Assembly: GCA_965243325.1 (NCBI GenBank)
Contig: CBDEUQ010000001.1
Location: forward strand, 1 to 64,000
Length of the DNA stretch: 64,000 nucleotides
Source of the DNA: JANQOH01 sp965243325
Lineage (GTDB): Bacteria; Pseudomonadota; Alphaproteobacteria; UBA7887
Reading direction: 5' to 3'
Shown one piece after another: positions 28,358 through 37,052 of the stretch. The translations under genes were made by a program, and so were the position numbers. The notes under the pieces are model-generated. The model did no database searches, was not told where the DNA came from, and saw nothing but the letters and a program-made list of their open reading frames with translations. The number at the start of each line of letters is the position of its first letter. The stretch's first letter is position 1.

Positions 28358-30691
28358 TCAACTCACGCGTTCGGAAACCTTTCGCTCTCCGTCGTCCGGG
28401 TTTTCCGGGTCGGATTCGGGCGCCGGAGGTGCGGGCTCGAAGTCGAACGCGGCCTTGCCGTCCTCGACGCGGACCTTGACGTGGCCGCCATTCGCCAGCG
28501 CACCGAACAGCAGCGCGTCGGCAAGCGGCTTCTTGACGTGCTCCTGGATCACCCGCGCCAGCGGCCGCGCCCCGTAAAGCTTGTCGTAGCCCCTGTCGGC
28601 AAGCCACTTGCGAGCTTCGTCGGTGAGTTCGATGGTCACCGCGCGGTCGGCGAGCTGCCCCTCGAGCTGGACCACGAACTTGTCGACCACCCGGTGGACG
28701 ACGTCGGGCGACAGGCTCGAGAAGCCGATGACGGCGTCGAGCCGGTTGCGGAACTCGGGCGAGAACATGCGCTCGATGGCCTCGCGGTCGTCGCCGGCGC
28801 GCCCCTCGCGGCCGAACCCGATCGCCGGCTTCGCCAACTCCGCGGCACCCGCGTTGGTCGTCATGATGAGAACGACGTTGCGGAAATCCACGTTCTTGCC
28901 GTTGTGGTCGGTGAGCTTGCCGTGGTCCATCACCTGCAACAGGATGTTGAACAGGTCGGGATGCGCCTTCTCGATCTCGTCGAGCAGAAGCACCGCGTGC
29001 GGGTGCTGGTCGATGGCGTCGGTCAGCAGGCCGCCCTGGTCGAATCCGACGTAGCCCGGCGGCGCGCCGATCAGCCGTGAGACGGTGTGGCGCTCCATGT
29101 ACTCCGACATGTCGAACCGCACGAGCTCGATGCCCATGATGAGGGCGAGCTGGCGCGCGACTTCGGTCTTGCCCACCCCGGTCGGACCCGAGAACAGGTA
29201 GTTGCCGATGGGCTTCTCCGGTTCGCGCAGTCCGGCGCGCGACAGTTTGATGGCGCCCGTCAGCGCCTCGATCGCCGAATCCTGGCCGAAGACCACGGTC
29301 TTGAGGTTCGTCGCCAGCGACGACAGCATCTCCTTGTCGTCGCGGCTCACGCGCTTCGGCGGGATGCGTGCGATCTTGGCAACGATGCGCTCGATCTCGT
29401 CCTCGTCGATGGTGGTCTTCCGCTTGTCCTCCGGCAGCAGCGCCTGCGCCGCGCCGACCTCGTCGATGACGTCGATGGCCTTGTCCGGCAGCTTGCGGTC
29501 GCCGATGTAGCGGTCCGACAGCTCGACCGCCGAGCGCAGCGCCCTGCCGGTGTATTCGATGCCGTGATACTCCTCGTAGCACGGCTTGAGCCCCTCCAGA
29601 ATCTTGACCGCGTCGTCGATGGACGGCTCGTTGATGTCGATCTTCTGGAACCGCCGCACCAGCGCCCGATCCTTCTCGAAGTAGTTGCGATACTCCTTGT
29701 AGGTCGTCGACCCCATGCAGCGCAGGGCGCCGCTCTGCAGCGCCGGCTTGAGCAGATTGGACGCGTCCATGGCGCCGCCCGACGTGGCGCCTGCGCCGAT
29801 GACGGTGTGGATCTCGTCGACGAAGAGGATGGCGCCGTCGAAGCGCTCGAGCTCGGCGAGCACCGCCTTCACCCGCTCCTCGAAATCGCCGCGATAGCGC
29901 GTCCCCGCGAGCAGCGCTCCCATGTCGAGCGCGAAGATCGTCGCTTCCGCGAGCACGGCGGGCACCTCGCCGTCGACTATGCGCTTCGCCAGCCCCTCGG
30001 CGATGGCGGTCTTGCCGACGCCGGGGTCGCCGACGAACAGCGGGTTGTTCTTGGTCCGCCGGCACAGCACCTGAACGGTGCGCTCGACCTCGTCGGCGCG
30101 GCCGATCAGCGGGTCGATGCGCCCCTCGCCCGCCTTGCGGTTGAGGTCGACGCAATAGGCGTCGAGCGCCGCGTTGCCCTGCTTCGCGGCCTTCTCGCCG
30201 TCCTCCTCCTCCTCTTCGTCCGCGCCCTTCGGCGTCCGCGTTTCGGACATGCCGTGCGCCTTCGCGATCCCGTGGCTGATGTAGCTCACCGCATCGAGGC
30301 GGGTCATGTCCTGCTGGTGCATGAAGTAGACGGCGTGCGATTCGCGCTCGGAGAACACGGCCACCAGGACGTTGGCGCCGGTAACCTCTTCGCGGCCCGA
30401 CATCTGCACGTGATGCACCGCGCGCTGGATGACGCGCTGGAAGCTCGCGGTGGGCGTGGCGTCGGTGCCGTCGCCGTCCGCCGTCATCCCGGCCGTCTCC
30501 CCGTCGAGAAACGACTCCAGCGCACCGCGCAGCTTGTCGATGTCGACCGAGCAGGCGCGCAGCACCGCGACCGCGTCGCGATCCTCGGTCAACGACAGCA
30601 GCAGGTGTTCGAGCGTCGCAAATTCATGCCGGCGCGCGTTGGCGTGCGCGAGCGCGCGATGGAGCGATTCCTCGAGGGTCTTCGACAGCAT
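28358..30691 (-). CDS. clpA: ATP-dependent Clp protease ATP-binding subunit ClpA
   Basis: The 777-aa unfoldase feeds substrates to the ClpP peptidase. The double Clp N-domain occupies about residues 1-145 (MLSKTLEESLHRALAHAN, HEFATLEHLLLSLTED). AAA module 1 has Walker A GDPGVGKT near 220 and LFVDEIHTVIGAG. Module 2 has GPTGVGKT near 501, VLLLDEIEKAHPD and a C-terminal ClpB-D2 domain. There is no long middle coiled coil, which separates it from ClpB. ATG at 30691 starts at the expected family N-terminus. It follows clpS by 29 bp on the same strand, the usual arrangement, and would receive N-degron substrates from it. Confidence 0.96.
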   Translation of the reverse strand: MLSKTLEESLHRALAHANARRHEFATLEHLLLSLTEDRDAVAVLRACSVDIDKLRGALESFLDGETAGMTADGDGTDATPTASFQRVIQRAVHHVQMSGREEVTGANVLVAVFSERESHAVYFMHQQDMTRLDAVSYISHGIAKAHGMSETRTPKGADEEEEEDGEKAAKQGNAALDAYCVDLNRKAGEGRIDPLIGRADEVERTVQVLCRRTKNNPLFVGDPGVGKTAIAEGLAKRIVDGEVPAVLAEATIFALDMGALLAGTRYRGDFEERVKAVLAELERFDGAILFVDEIHTVIGAGATSGGAMDASNLLKPALQSGALRCMGSTTYKEYRNYFEKDRALVRRFQKIDINEPSIDDAVKILEGLKPCYEEYHGIEYTGRALRSAVELSDRYIGDRKLPDKAIDVIDEVGAAQALLPEDKRKTTIDEDEIERIVAKIARIPPKRVSRDDKEMLSSLATNLKTVVFGQDSAIEALTGAIKLSRAGLREPEKPIGNYLFSGPTGVGKTEVARQLALIMGIELVRFDMSEYMERHTVSRLIGAPPGYVGFDQGGLLTDAIDQHPHAVLLLDEIEKAHPDLFNILLQVMDHGKLTDHNGKNVDFRNVVLIMTTNAGAAELAKPAIGFGREGRAGDDREAIERMFSPEFRNRLDAVIGFSSLSPDVVHRVVDKFVVQLEGQLADRAVTIELTDEARKWLADRGYDKLYGARPLARVIQEHVKKPLADALLFGALANGGHVKVRVEDGKAAFDFEPAPPAPESDPENPDDGERKVSERVS

Positions 30692-30720
30692 GGTCCCGTC
30701 CTTCCCGTCGCGTCCGCGCG

Positions 30721-31080
30721 TCAGTCCTTTTCCAGCGTGCACTGAAGCGGATGCTGGTTCTGCCGCGCGCAGTCCATCACCTGAGTCACCTTGCTCTCGG
30801 CAACTTCGTAGGAATAGACGCCGCAGATGCCGATACCGCGCTGATGCACGTGCAGCATGATTTTCGTCGCCTCTTCGCGAGGCTTTCGGAAGAATCGCTC
30901 GAGGACGTACACGACGAACTCCATCGGCGTGTAGTCGTCGTTGAGCAGCAGCACCTTGTACATCGACGGCTTCTTCGTCCGCGGCTTGGTGCGCGTGACG
31001 ACGCCGACGCCCGGGCCGGTGCCCTCGTCGTCGCCCGAACCAGGCGGCTTCGTGTTTCCGATGGGACCGAACACCGTCAT
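30721..31080 (-). CDS. clpS: ATP-dependent Clp protease adaptor ClpS
   Basis: The 119-aa adaptor binds proteins with destabilising N-terminal residues and delivers them to ClpA. A flexible Gly/Thr-rich tail (residues 1-37) leads to the core: YKVLLLNDDYTPMEFVVYVL, with the NDDYTPM motif that lines the N-degron pocket, then HVHQRGIGICGVYSYEVAE and a C-terminal strand. MTVFGPIGN is taken as start (31080); ATG at 31092 is a possible alternative. It is first in the clpS-clpA pair. With bpt at 56,231 the window carries both the tagging and recognition ends of the bacterial N-end rule. Confidence 0.95.
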   Translation of the reverse strand: MTVFGPIGNTKPPGSGDDEGTGPGVGVVTRTKPRTKKPSMYKVLLLNDDYTPMEFVVYVLERFFRKPREEATKIMLHVHQRGIGICGVYSYEVAESKVTQVMDCARQNQHPLQCTLEKD

Positions 31081-31178
31081 GATGCGGCGCATGATAGCCG
31101 ATCTCGGCGGCTGAAATAAGCCCCGGCCCCGGCCCCGGCGGGCGCGTGGCCGGCCCGGCGCGGGCACCTCCCGCGCGC

Positions 31179-32252
31179 TTATTCCTTCTTCTCGTCGTCC
31201 TCCACGGCGGCGGCCGCCGCGTTCGGATTTCCCGGTACGAGATTGGCCTTGGCCGGCCGGAAGCCGAAGCTGCGGGCCACCCTGTAGGCCATTTCCGCAC
31301 GGTTCTGCCAGCGGACAACGTTCTGCTGGTGCGAGGCGCGATCCGACCGCCGCCGCGCCGTCGTGTTCGCCAACAGGACGTAAGTGTCGCCGATGTGCTT
31401 GTGCAGCAGCGCGTGGGCGCGCGGGAACGAATCCAGGCGCAGGAACCTCTTCGCCCCCTCCAGGGTCTTGACGGCCTGCAGCAGATTGCGCGTGCGGTAA
31501 CCGTTCTCCGCCTCCTGAACGTGGGCCAGCCCCACGTCGATCAACGTTTCGCCGTGTACGCCGGGCCATGCTTCCGGGCCGGCGGCTTGCAGCGCCTCGT
31601 CGTAGACCGCGAACGCGGCCTCAAGCGCCGCCTCGTCGCCGGCCACCTCGAAGCGGCTGCGATGCGCGTTCGCCAGCGATCTCAGCGCCGCCGCACGCGC
31701 CGACGGATCGCCCTCGCCGACAAGATCGAGCACCGCGCGGTAGGCGGCCACGGCATCGTCGAGGGGCGCCGCGTCGCCCCGCGCGTGCGCCAGCGCGCGG
31801 TGGGCGTCACCGATGCGGCGGCGCGTCTCGATCTCGCCCGCTTCGTCCGCCGCCGCCGTGCGGATCGCCAGCGCCTGGCCGAACGCCGCGAGCGCGCGTT
31901 CGAGATCGGCGACGCCATCCCGTTGTTCCTGTTGTTTGCCGGCGAGGCGGACGTGGCTCGCCCCGACCCGGTCATGCAGCCGCGCGATCTCCACCTCTGG
32001 AAGCTCGGCGGCGAAGCTGCTCAGCAAATAGGCGTACTCGGCAACCGCCACCTCGTATTTCCCGCGGTCGAACATCGAGTCGGCGCGGGCGATCTCTCCC
32101 CCGATGCGCGCCTGCCGCGCCTCCGCCTCGCGTGGCTTGACCACGTTTTCCACGTAGTCGGTCGCGAACCACAGACCGGCGGCGAACGCGACGACGATCA
32201 AACCCGAAATCGTGCGCGGAAAGCGCCCGAGAAACCGCCAGAGATACGACAT
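31179..32252 (-). CDS. Membrane-anchored TPR-like protein
   Basis: The 357-aa product starts MSYLWRFLGRFPRTISGLIV, giving one membrane segment at about residues 14-31 with the rest on the outer face. It then consists almost wholly of paired amphipathic helices like tetratricopeptide repeats (ARADSMFDRGKYEVAVAEYA, ALAAFGQALAIRTAA, DDAVAAYRAVLDLVGEGD). The C-terminus is acidic (VEDDEKKE). No catalytic motif is visible. It is the last gene of the minus-strand group headed by the PQQ dehydrogenase at 34,392, and may be a scaffold for that periplasmic system. This is an inference from position. Confidence 0.65.
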   Translation of the reverse strand: MSYLWRFLGRFPRTISGLIVVAFAAGLWFATDYVENVVKPREAEARQARIGGEIARADSMFDRGKYEVAVAEYAYLLSSFAAELPEVEIARLHDRVGASHVRLAGKQQEQRDGVADLERALAAFGQALAIRTAAADEAGEIETRRRIGDAHRALAHARGDAAPLDDAVAAYRAVLDLVGEGDPSARAAALRSLANAHRSRFEVAGDEAALEAAFAVYDEALQAAGPEAWPGVHGETLIDVGLAHVQEAENGYRTRNLLQAVKTLEGAKRFLRLDSFPRAHALLHKHIGDTYVLLANTTARRRSDRASHQQNVVRWQNRAEMAYRVARSFGFRPAKANLVPGNPNAAAAAVEDDEKKE

Positions 32253-32285
32253 TCCCCGTCCTCCCGCGCCCGTCCGGCGCGTCGA

Positions 32286-32702
32286 TCAAGCGTCTTCTTT
32301 GAAGCGGCAGGTCACGACCGGCCCGTCGTGGCGGACGTAGTGCATGCCCATGTCGCGGCAGTAGTAGCCCGACAAGGCGGCGTTGTCTGCCTCGCCGGCG
32401 CAGATCCACACGCGCCGAGCGCGGTCGGGCCTCGTGCCGGACACCACGGCGACGAAGGGATAGACACCGAAGCGGCGCGCCCACCGCGCGCACTCGATGC
32501 GGCCGATGCGCGGCGGCAGGTCCTTCTTGATGGTGATGCCCGAAAGGCGGCCGACCTCTCGCATGTCCGCGGGATCGCTGATGTCGAAGACGAAGTCGCC
32601 CGCCTCGGTCACCTCGACCGCGCGGCCCTCCGCCGTCGCTCCGACGAACGCCGCAAAACCGGCGAGAACCGCACCGGCCGCCGCGATGCCCCGGACGCTC
32701 AC
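32286..32702 (-). CDS. Secreted hypothetical protein, 138 aa
   Basis: A GTG start at 32702 overlaps the upstream stop as GTGA, so translation is probably coupled. A signal peptide (AAAGAVLAGFAAFVGATAEG) precedes a small domain with FDISDPADMREVGRLSG, four Cys (IECARW, VWICAGE, GYYCRD, VVTCRF) and basic patches. The four Cys could make two disulfides in the periplasm. I do not recognise a family. It is encoded between another exported protein and the TPR protein in the PQQ-dehydrogenase group. Confidence 0.6.
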   Translation of the reverse strand: MSVRGIAAAGAVLAGFAAFVGATAEGRAVEVTEAGDFVFDISDPADMREVGRLSGITIKKDLPPRIGRIECARWARRFGVYPFVAVVSGTRPDRARRVWICAGEADNAALSGYYCRDMGMHYVRHDGPVVTCRFKEDA

Positions 32703-33229
32703 ACCCCGCCGGCCGGTGGCAACTCGATGGGAAAGTCGATCTCCATGGCCGCCCGGAAGCCCGCCATCTGCATCGACATCCACCGGCTCGTGAAGGTCAC
32801 CGAGCGCGCCTCCTCGGGAAACGGGAACGTGAACAGGGCGAGCTTCGAGCGCCTGCTGTCGACCGACACCATCTCCACCGAGATGCCGTCGACCGCCACC
32901 AGGGTGAACCGCGCGCCGCTGTCCGCGTCGACCAGAGCGGTGGTCTCCATGTAGTCGGCCTCGAAGAAGATCGGCCGGCCGGTGGTCGCGCCGTTGCGGT
33001 AGCTCACGCCGACCACCAGCGTATCGCCGCGCCGCTCGACCGACCGCAGCCGCCAGCGCCAATGGTTCTCCTCGGCGACCACGGCGTTCATCTCCGCGCG
33101 CCAGTCCGTACTCGCCTCGACGGCCGCGGCCGGCGGGGCCGCACCGCCCGGCGTCTGCATCGCTGCCGCCGGCAACGCTACGAGGGCGCACGCGAGCGCC
33201 AGCAGGTGCGGTAGTCCGATGCGTTTCAT
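32699..33229 (-). CDS. Secreted hypothetical protein, 176 aa
   Basis: The product begins MKRIGLPHLLALACALVALP, a clear signal peptide with cleavage after about residue 23. The mature part is strand-rich (LVVGVSYRNGATTGRPIFFE, ARFTLVAVDGISVEMVSVD, KLALFTFPFPEEARSVTFTS), which suggests an immunoglobulin-like or DUF4352-like beta sandwich; this is a guess from pattern. It ends in IELPPAGGV and overlaps the next start (GTGA). It follows the cytochrome c gene by 28 bp and so belongs to the same transcription group. Confidence 0.6.
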   Translation of the reverse strand: MKRIGLPHLLALACALVALPAAAMQTPGGAAPPAAAVEASTDWRAEMNAVVAEENHWRWRLRSVERRGDTLVVGVSYRNGATTGRPIFFEADYMETTALVDADSGARFTLVAVDGISVEMVSVDSRRSKLALFTFPFPEEARSVTFTSRWMSMQMAGFRAAMEIDFPIELPPAGGV

Positions 33230-33257
33230 CGTCTGGCTCTCCCCAACCGCAGGCGGT

Positions 33258-34301
33258 CTACTCGATGTAGGACAGGTGCGCCTTCATCTGCGCGAGGCCC
33301 CCCTCGCCGCTTTCCCAGCTCACCGTCCCGTCTCCGTTCGCGTCCCTGCCGTCCTTGATCCATTGCAGCTGCTCGACGATCTCCTCGGCGAAGAACGCGG
33401 ACACGATCGGCGACGCACCGCTCGAGATCAGCGCCGCCTTGTCGAGGATCTTTCCGGCCCAGGCGAGGACGTTGTTCCCGGACGCGCTCACATGCTCGGC
33501 GTGCAGCTTCAGGCTCTCGGACGCGTCCGCGGTCGCGACGGCGTAGCCGAGATGGTCGAGCACACCCCGCGCGGCGCGGATGAGGCCGTAGCCCAGCCCC
33601 GGTCCCTGCCCTGAACGGAGAGACCCCGGATCGACGGCGTGGCGGACATGGTCGGCGTGAAGCTGGATGTTGGCGAGGTCTTCGAGATCGGTCACCGCGT
33701 AGCCGGCGTGTGCGATGGCGATGTCGAGTTCTTCCTCCAGCGTCACGATCAATCCGACTCCGCCCGGCGTGTCGTGCCATCCGGTAAGAATGTGCCCGAG
33801 ATGGGCCTCGTACTCCTTCGGCTCCGCCGGCGCCTCTTCGTGCGCCGCTGCCAGGATCAACAGGTCGCTCGGGCGGCGCTGGCTGGATTCCTCGGGGTCG
33901 TTCCAGTTCGCGCGGCGCCCGGCGATGGTTTCGAGATAGGCGCCCACCTGGTCGATCTCTTCGTCCGTCAGCTCGCCCATGGCGCCCCACGGCGGCATTG
34001 TCTTGTAGCCTTCCTTGACGGTCTGAACGTAGCGCGTATAGCCGCGCTTGAACTTGCGCAGGTCGGCGGAGTTCGGCAGCCCGCGGCCGCGGCCGTCGGC
34101 GCTCATCCCGTGGCAGTAGGCGCAGTTCGCGCGATAGAGCGTCTTGCCCGCCGCTTCCGCGTCCCTGTCGCCCGAAAGCGGATTGGGCGACCGTTTGCCC
34201 TCCTCGCCGGCCGCAAGCGCGGACGGGCTCGCGGAAAGCAAGGCCGCGGCAACGACGGCGGCAAACGCCGCGCCCGCGGCTCTCAAGGTGTTCCTGCCCA
34301 T
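33258..34301 (-). CDS. Periplasmic cytochrome c with a large extra domain
   Basis: The 347-aa protein has a signal peptide (AAFAAVVAAALLSASPSALA). A class I cytochrome c domain covers residues about 50-150: CAYCH at the haem site and a probable distal Met in KTMPPWGAMGELTDEE. About 190 further residues form a helical domain not typical of small cytochromes (HILTGWHDTPGGVGLIVTLE, LHAEHVSASGNN). It ends near a calcium-loop-like DANGDGTVSWESGE. Start MGRNTLRAAG at 34301 follows GAGGGGCACG; a longer frame would start inside a terminator hairpin. It probably accepts electrons from the PQQ dehydrogenase encoded just upstream. Confidence 0.85.
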   Translation of the reverse strand: MGRNTLRAAGAAFAAVVAAALLSASPSALAAGEEGKRSPNPLSGDRDAEAAGKTLYRANCAYCHGMSADGRGRGLPNSADLRKFKRGYTRYVQTVKEGYKTMPPWGAMGELTDEEIDQVGAYLETIAGRRANWNDPEESSQRRPSDLLILAAAHEEAPAEPKEYEAHLGHILTGWHDTPGGVGLIVTLEEELDIAIAHAGYAVTDLEDLANIQLHADHVRHAVDPGSLRSGQGPGLGYGLIRAARGVLDHLGYAVATADASESLKLHAEHVSASGNNVLAWAGKILDKAALISSGASPIVSAFFAEEIVEQLQWIKDGRDANGDGTVSWESGEGGLAQMKAHLSYIE

Positions 34302-34318
34302 CGTGCCCCTCGTTGTCG

Positions 34319-34356
34319 AAAAAAAAAGAGGATGGCGCGCAAGCCGCGCCATCCTC
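34319..34356 (-). terminator. Intrinsic terminator between PQQ dehydrogenase and cytochrome c
   Basis: A perfect 12-bp inverted repeat, GAGGATGGCGCG / CGCGCCATCCTC, spans 34328-34356 with a 5-base loop. Read on the minus strand it is followed by nine T (34319-34327), the textbook form. It lies 36 bp after the dehydrogenase stop and ends 17 bp before the cytochrome start codon, leaving no room for a separate promoter. Confidence 0.9.
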
Positions 34357-34391
34357 GTGTTTTAGCCCTTAGGGCAGGGCGTTCGCAAGCG

Positions 34392-36086
34392 TCAGAGACC
34401 GAAGGTCACCATGATGCTCGCGTGGTTGACCGGGTTGTCCTCCGGCGCCGAGCCGAAGGTCGGCAGACCGCCAAGCGCGAAGGTGATCTGCTGCTCGCCG
34501 CCCACCAGATAGGTCATGCCGCCCGCGTGCGACGCCGAATGCGTGGCGAACTGGTAGAGGATCTCGCCGGTGGTGGCGTTCGCGACGTGCACCTGGCCGG
34601 CCTGGCTGGCGAAGATCGTCAGGTTGCCCGCGGTCGTCAGCATGCCGCCGGCGTCGCCGTCCTTGGAGATCGGTATCCGCCACACCTCGCTGCCGTCGGC
34701 GAGACTATGCGCCGAGTTGACCTGCGAGCCGCCGGCGTTGATCTCGAAGACAGCGCCGAGGTTGCGGACGTTGCTGGTGACCTGAACCTTCTCGAACGAG
34801 TAGTTCATGCTGTTCTCGCGCCGCGGCAGATAGACCATCCCGGTATCGGGATTGATCGCCGACGGCGACATGTTCACCGACCCGAGCAGGCTCGGCCAGA
34901 TGACCACGCTCTCGCCCTCCGCCGGGATCGGATGATCCCAGATCGGCGTGCCGTCCGGGTTGTAGCCCTTGGCCCAGTTGATGCGGTCCGCGTGCGGCGT
35001 CGCCTGCAGGAACTCGCCCGTGGCAGCGTCGATGTAGTGGGTGAAGCCGGTCTTGTTCGGCTGGACCACTGTGCGCACGCCGTCGATCGTCGCCAGCATC
35101 GGCGTGTTCATCGTGTCGTAGTCCCACGGATCGCCGGGAACCACGGTGTAGCGCCACGGGACCGTGCCGGTGTTGGTGTCCACCGCGACGATCGCGGCCG
35201 CGCCCACGTTGGCCTGGCCGCCGGCGCCGGCGCCGTCGCGCTCGGTGTAGGGGTTCCACGGATACGCGTTGGCGGTGCCGGTGAAGTAGTACCCCAGTTC
35301 CGCGTCATAGCTGCCGATGATCCACGGGCCGGCGCCGCCGTAGATACGGCTGTCGCCGGGCCAGGTGTCGCCGCCGGGCTCATCCGGGCCGGGGATCATG
35401 TTCGCGGCCCAGAGTTGCTCGCCGGTCTCGGAATCGTGGCCGTGCACGTAGCCCTGCAGGCCGCCGGTGTCCGTCGCGTTCATCGGCACGATGATCTGCC
35501 CCGGAATGGCCAGCGGCCCCACGGTGCAGAAATAGCCGTTCGAATCCGCGGCCATCTCGAAGTCCTTCGGATACGGACGGTCGACCTTGTGCGCGAACAC
35601 CTCGTCGCCGGAGCGGTAGTTCAGCGCGATCAAAGTGCACTCGTTGGACAGGAAGTAGATGTTCGAGCCGGCGATCGCCAAGCCCCTGTGCTTGCCGGTG
35701 AAGAACGGAACGAACTGGCCGCCCCAGTCTTCCGGCAGCTCCCACTCGTAAATCCAGACGCGCGCGCCGGTGGCCGCGTCGACCGCGTGCACCGCGTTGT
35801 CCTGCGGCAGGAAGATCAGGCCGTCGTGCTCGAGCGGCGTGGCCTGCGCATCGGTTTCGCCGCCGATCGAATAGATCCACTTGACCTGGAGATTGGCAGC
35901 GTTGGCCGTGTTGAGGTGGGTAAGCGAACTGAAGCGGCTCCCGTCCCAACCGCCGTTTGCATGCAGCCAGTCGCCTCCCGCGGTCCGCGCGAGATCGGCG
36001 TCGGACACATCGGCGTGCGCGATCGTCGCCCCGAGAGCCAAGGCCGAGGCGGCGGCCGTCAAACCCGCCATTCTGGTCAGTCTCAT
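34392..36086 (-). CDS. PQQ-dependent dehydrogenase, periplasmic
   Basis: The 564-aa protein is an eight-bladed beta-propeller quinoprotein that oxidises an alcohol or related substrate and passes electrons to cytochrome c. The signal peptide is LTAAASALALGATIAHA. Blade (W) motifs recur (DAATGARVWIYEWE, DSETGEQLWAAN, GDPWDYDTMNTP, ADGSEVWRIP). The likely catalytic Asp is in VAVDTNTG, and the residue two positions on is Asn and not the Asp of lanthanide enzymes. The adjacent Cys-Cys pair seen in many PQQ alcohol dehydrogenases is not present. ATG 36086 follows AGGGAGG. First gene of a five-gene group. Substrate unknown. Confidence 0.88.
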   Translation of the reverse strand: MRLTRMAGLTAAASALALGATIAHADVSDADLARTAGGDWLHANGGWDGSRFSSLTHLNTANAANLQVKWIYSIGGETDAQATPLEHDGLIFLPQDNAVHAVDAATGARVWIYEWELPEDWGGQFVPFFTGKHRGLAIAGSNIYFLSNECTLIALNYRSGDEVFAHKVDRPYPKDFEMAADSNGYFCTVGPLAIPGQIIVPMNATDTGGLQGYVHGHDSETGEQLWAANMIPGPDEPGGDTWPGDSRIYGGAGPWIIGSYDAELGYYFTGTANAYPWNPYTERDGAGAGGQANVGAAAIVAVDTNTGTVPWRYTVVPGDPWDYDTMNTPMLATIDGVRTVVQPNKTGFTHYIDAATGEFLQATPHADRINWAKGYNPDGTPIWDHPIPAEGESVVIWPSLLGSVNMSPSAINPDTGMVYLPRRENSMNYSFEKVQVTSNVRNLGAVFEINAGGSQVNSAHSLADGSEVWRIPISKDGDAGGMLTTAGNLTIFASQAGQVHVANATTGEILYQFATHSASHAGGMTYLVGGEQQITFALGGLPTFGSAPEDNPVNHASIMVTFGL

Positions 36087-36336
36087 GACCGTTCCTCCCT
36101 GTGATTGTGTCGTCGTTCGTCGTTTCGTTCGTTCCCCCTTCGCGGGCCCCGTCCCGCACGATTCCGCACCGGTCGCCGCGCCGTGCGCGGCGCGGTTGCA
36201 AAGAACCGCCCGGATACAGGCAAGCGAAACATGGAAGCATCGCACCGTCCGCCGCGCAATGCAAATCCCTGTCGGCCCGCGGGCTCGAAGCGACCGGCGG
36301 CGGCGCGGCGCCCCGGCCGCCCGGCCGCCGTCGCGC

Positions 36337-36699
36337 CTACGTACGCCGCTCCATGCCGCCGAGACGGCGGCCGCCGAGGACGTGGATGTGGAAGTGCGGC
36401 ACCTCCTGGCGGCCGTCGGCGCCGTTGTTGCTGGTGACGCGGTAGCCCGAGTCGGCGACGCCGCATTCGCGCGCCACCCGGCCCACGGCGCGCGTCAGCG
36501 CCGCGGCCTCGGCGTCGCTCGCCCGGTCGGCGAAATCGTCGAACGATACGTACCGGCCCTTCGGGATCACCAGAACGTGCACCGGGGCGAGACGGGCGAT
36601 GTCGCGGAACGCCAGCACGTGCTCGTCTTCCCAGATCTTCTCCGCCGGGATTTCGCCGCGCAAGATCTTCGCGAACACGTTGTCGTCGTCGTAGGTCAC
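36337..36699 (-). CDS. HIT family nucleotide hydrolase/transferase
   Basis: The 120-aa HIT-domain protein hydrolyses phosphoramidate or AMP-lysine-type nucleotides. It begins TYDDDNVFAKILRGEIPAEK, has LAFRDIARLAPVHVLVIPKG and the catalytic HFHIHVLGG histidine triad. The GTG start at 36699 overlaps the hisE stop (GTGA), so it is translationally coupled to the histidine operon. hisE-HIT linkage is common in alphaproteobacteria. The C-terminal GGMERRT is short but normal for the family. Confidence 0.9.
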   Translation of the reverse strand: MTYDDDNVFAKILRGEIPAEKIWEDEHVLAFRDIARLAPVHVLVIPKGRYVSFDDFADRASDAEAAALTRAVGRVARECGVADSGYRVTSNNGADGRQEVPHFHIHVLGGRRLGGMERRT

Positions 36700-37052
36700 G
36701 GCGTCTCTCCCCCCGGTTGCCGGCCGCTCGCCCGCGCCCGCTTCTCGTCGAGCCCCGAAACTCCCTCGCGGCGCGCCAGCGCGGCCCAGACCCGCTCCGG
36801 CGCGACGCCCGCGGCGGCCCACAGGATCATCAGATGAAACAGCAGGTCGGCGCTTTCCTCGACCACCGCGTCGGCGTCGTCGCGAACCGCGGCGACCACC
36901 GTCTCGACGGCCTCCTCGCCGACCTTCTCGGCGATCCGCGCCGTACCCTGCTCCAGGCGCCGCGCGACGTAGGACCGTTCGGGGTCGCCGCCGCGCCGCG
37001 ACTCGATCACCGCGAACAGGCGGCCGAGCACCGCCGCGTCGTCAGCCGCCAT
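36696..37052 (-). CDS. hisE: Phosphoribosyl-ATP pyrophosphatase
   Basis: The 118-aa enzyme carries out step 2 of histidine synthesis, removing pyrophosphate from phosphoribosyl-ATP. The all-helical MazG-like fold is shown by EKVGEEAVETVVAAV and VVEESADLLFHLMILW, whose acidic residues bind Mg2+. It overlaps hisI by 11 bp upstream and the HIT gene by 4 bp downstream. HisE and HisI are separate proteins here, as usual in alphaproteobacteria. Confidence 0.94.
   Translation of the reverse strand: MAADDAAVLGRLFAVIESRRGGDPERSYVARRLEQGTARIAEKVGEEAVETVVAAVRDDADAVVEESADLLFHLMILWAAAGVAPERVWAALARREGVSGLDEKRARASGRQPGGETP

Noticed and set aside
34392..36086. Lanthanide-dependent (XoxF-type) dehydrogenase
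   Set aside because: The residue two positions after the likely catalytic Asp is Asn (VAVDTNTG), not the Asp diagnostic of lanthanide enzymes. The alignment is by eye, so this is a provisional rejection.
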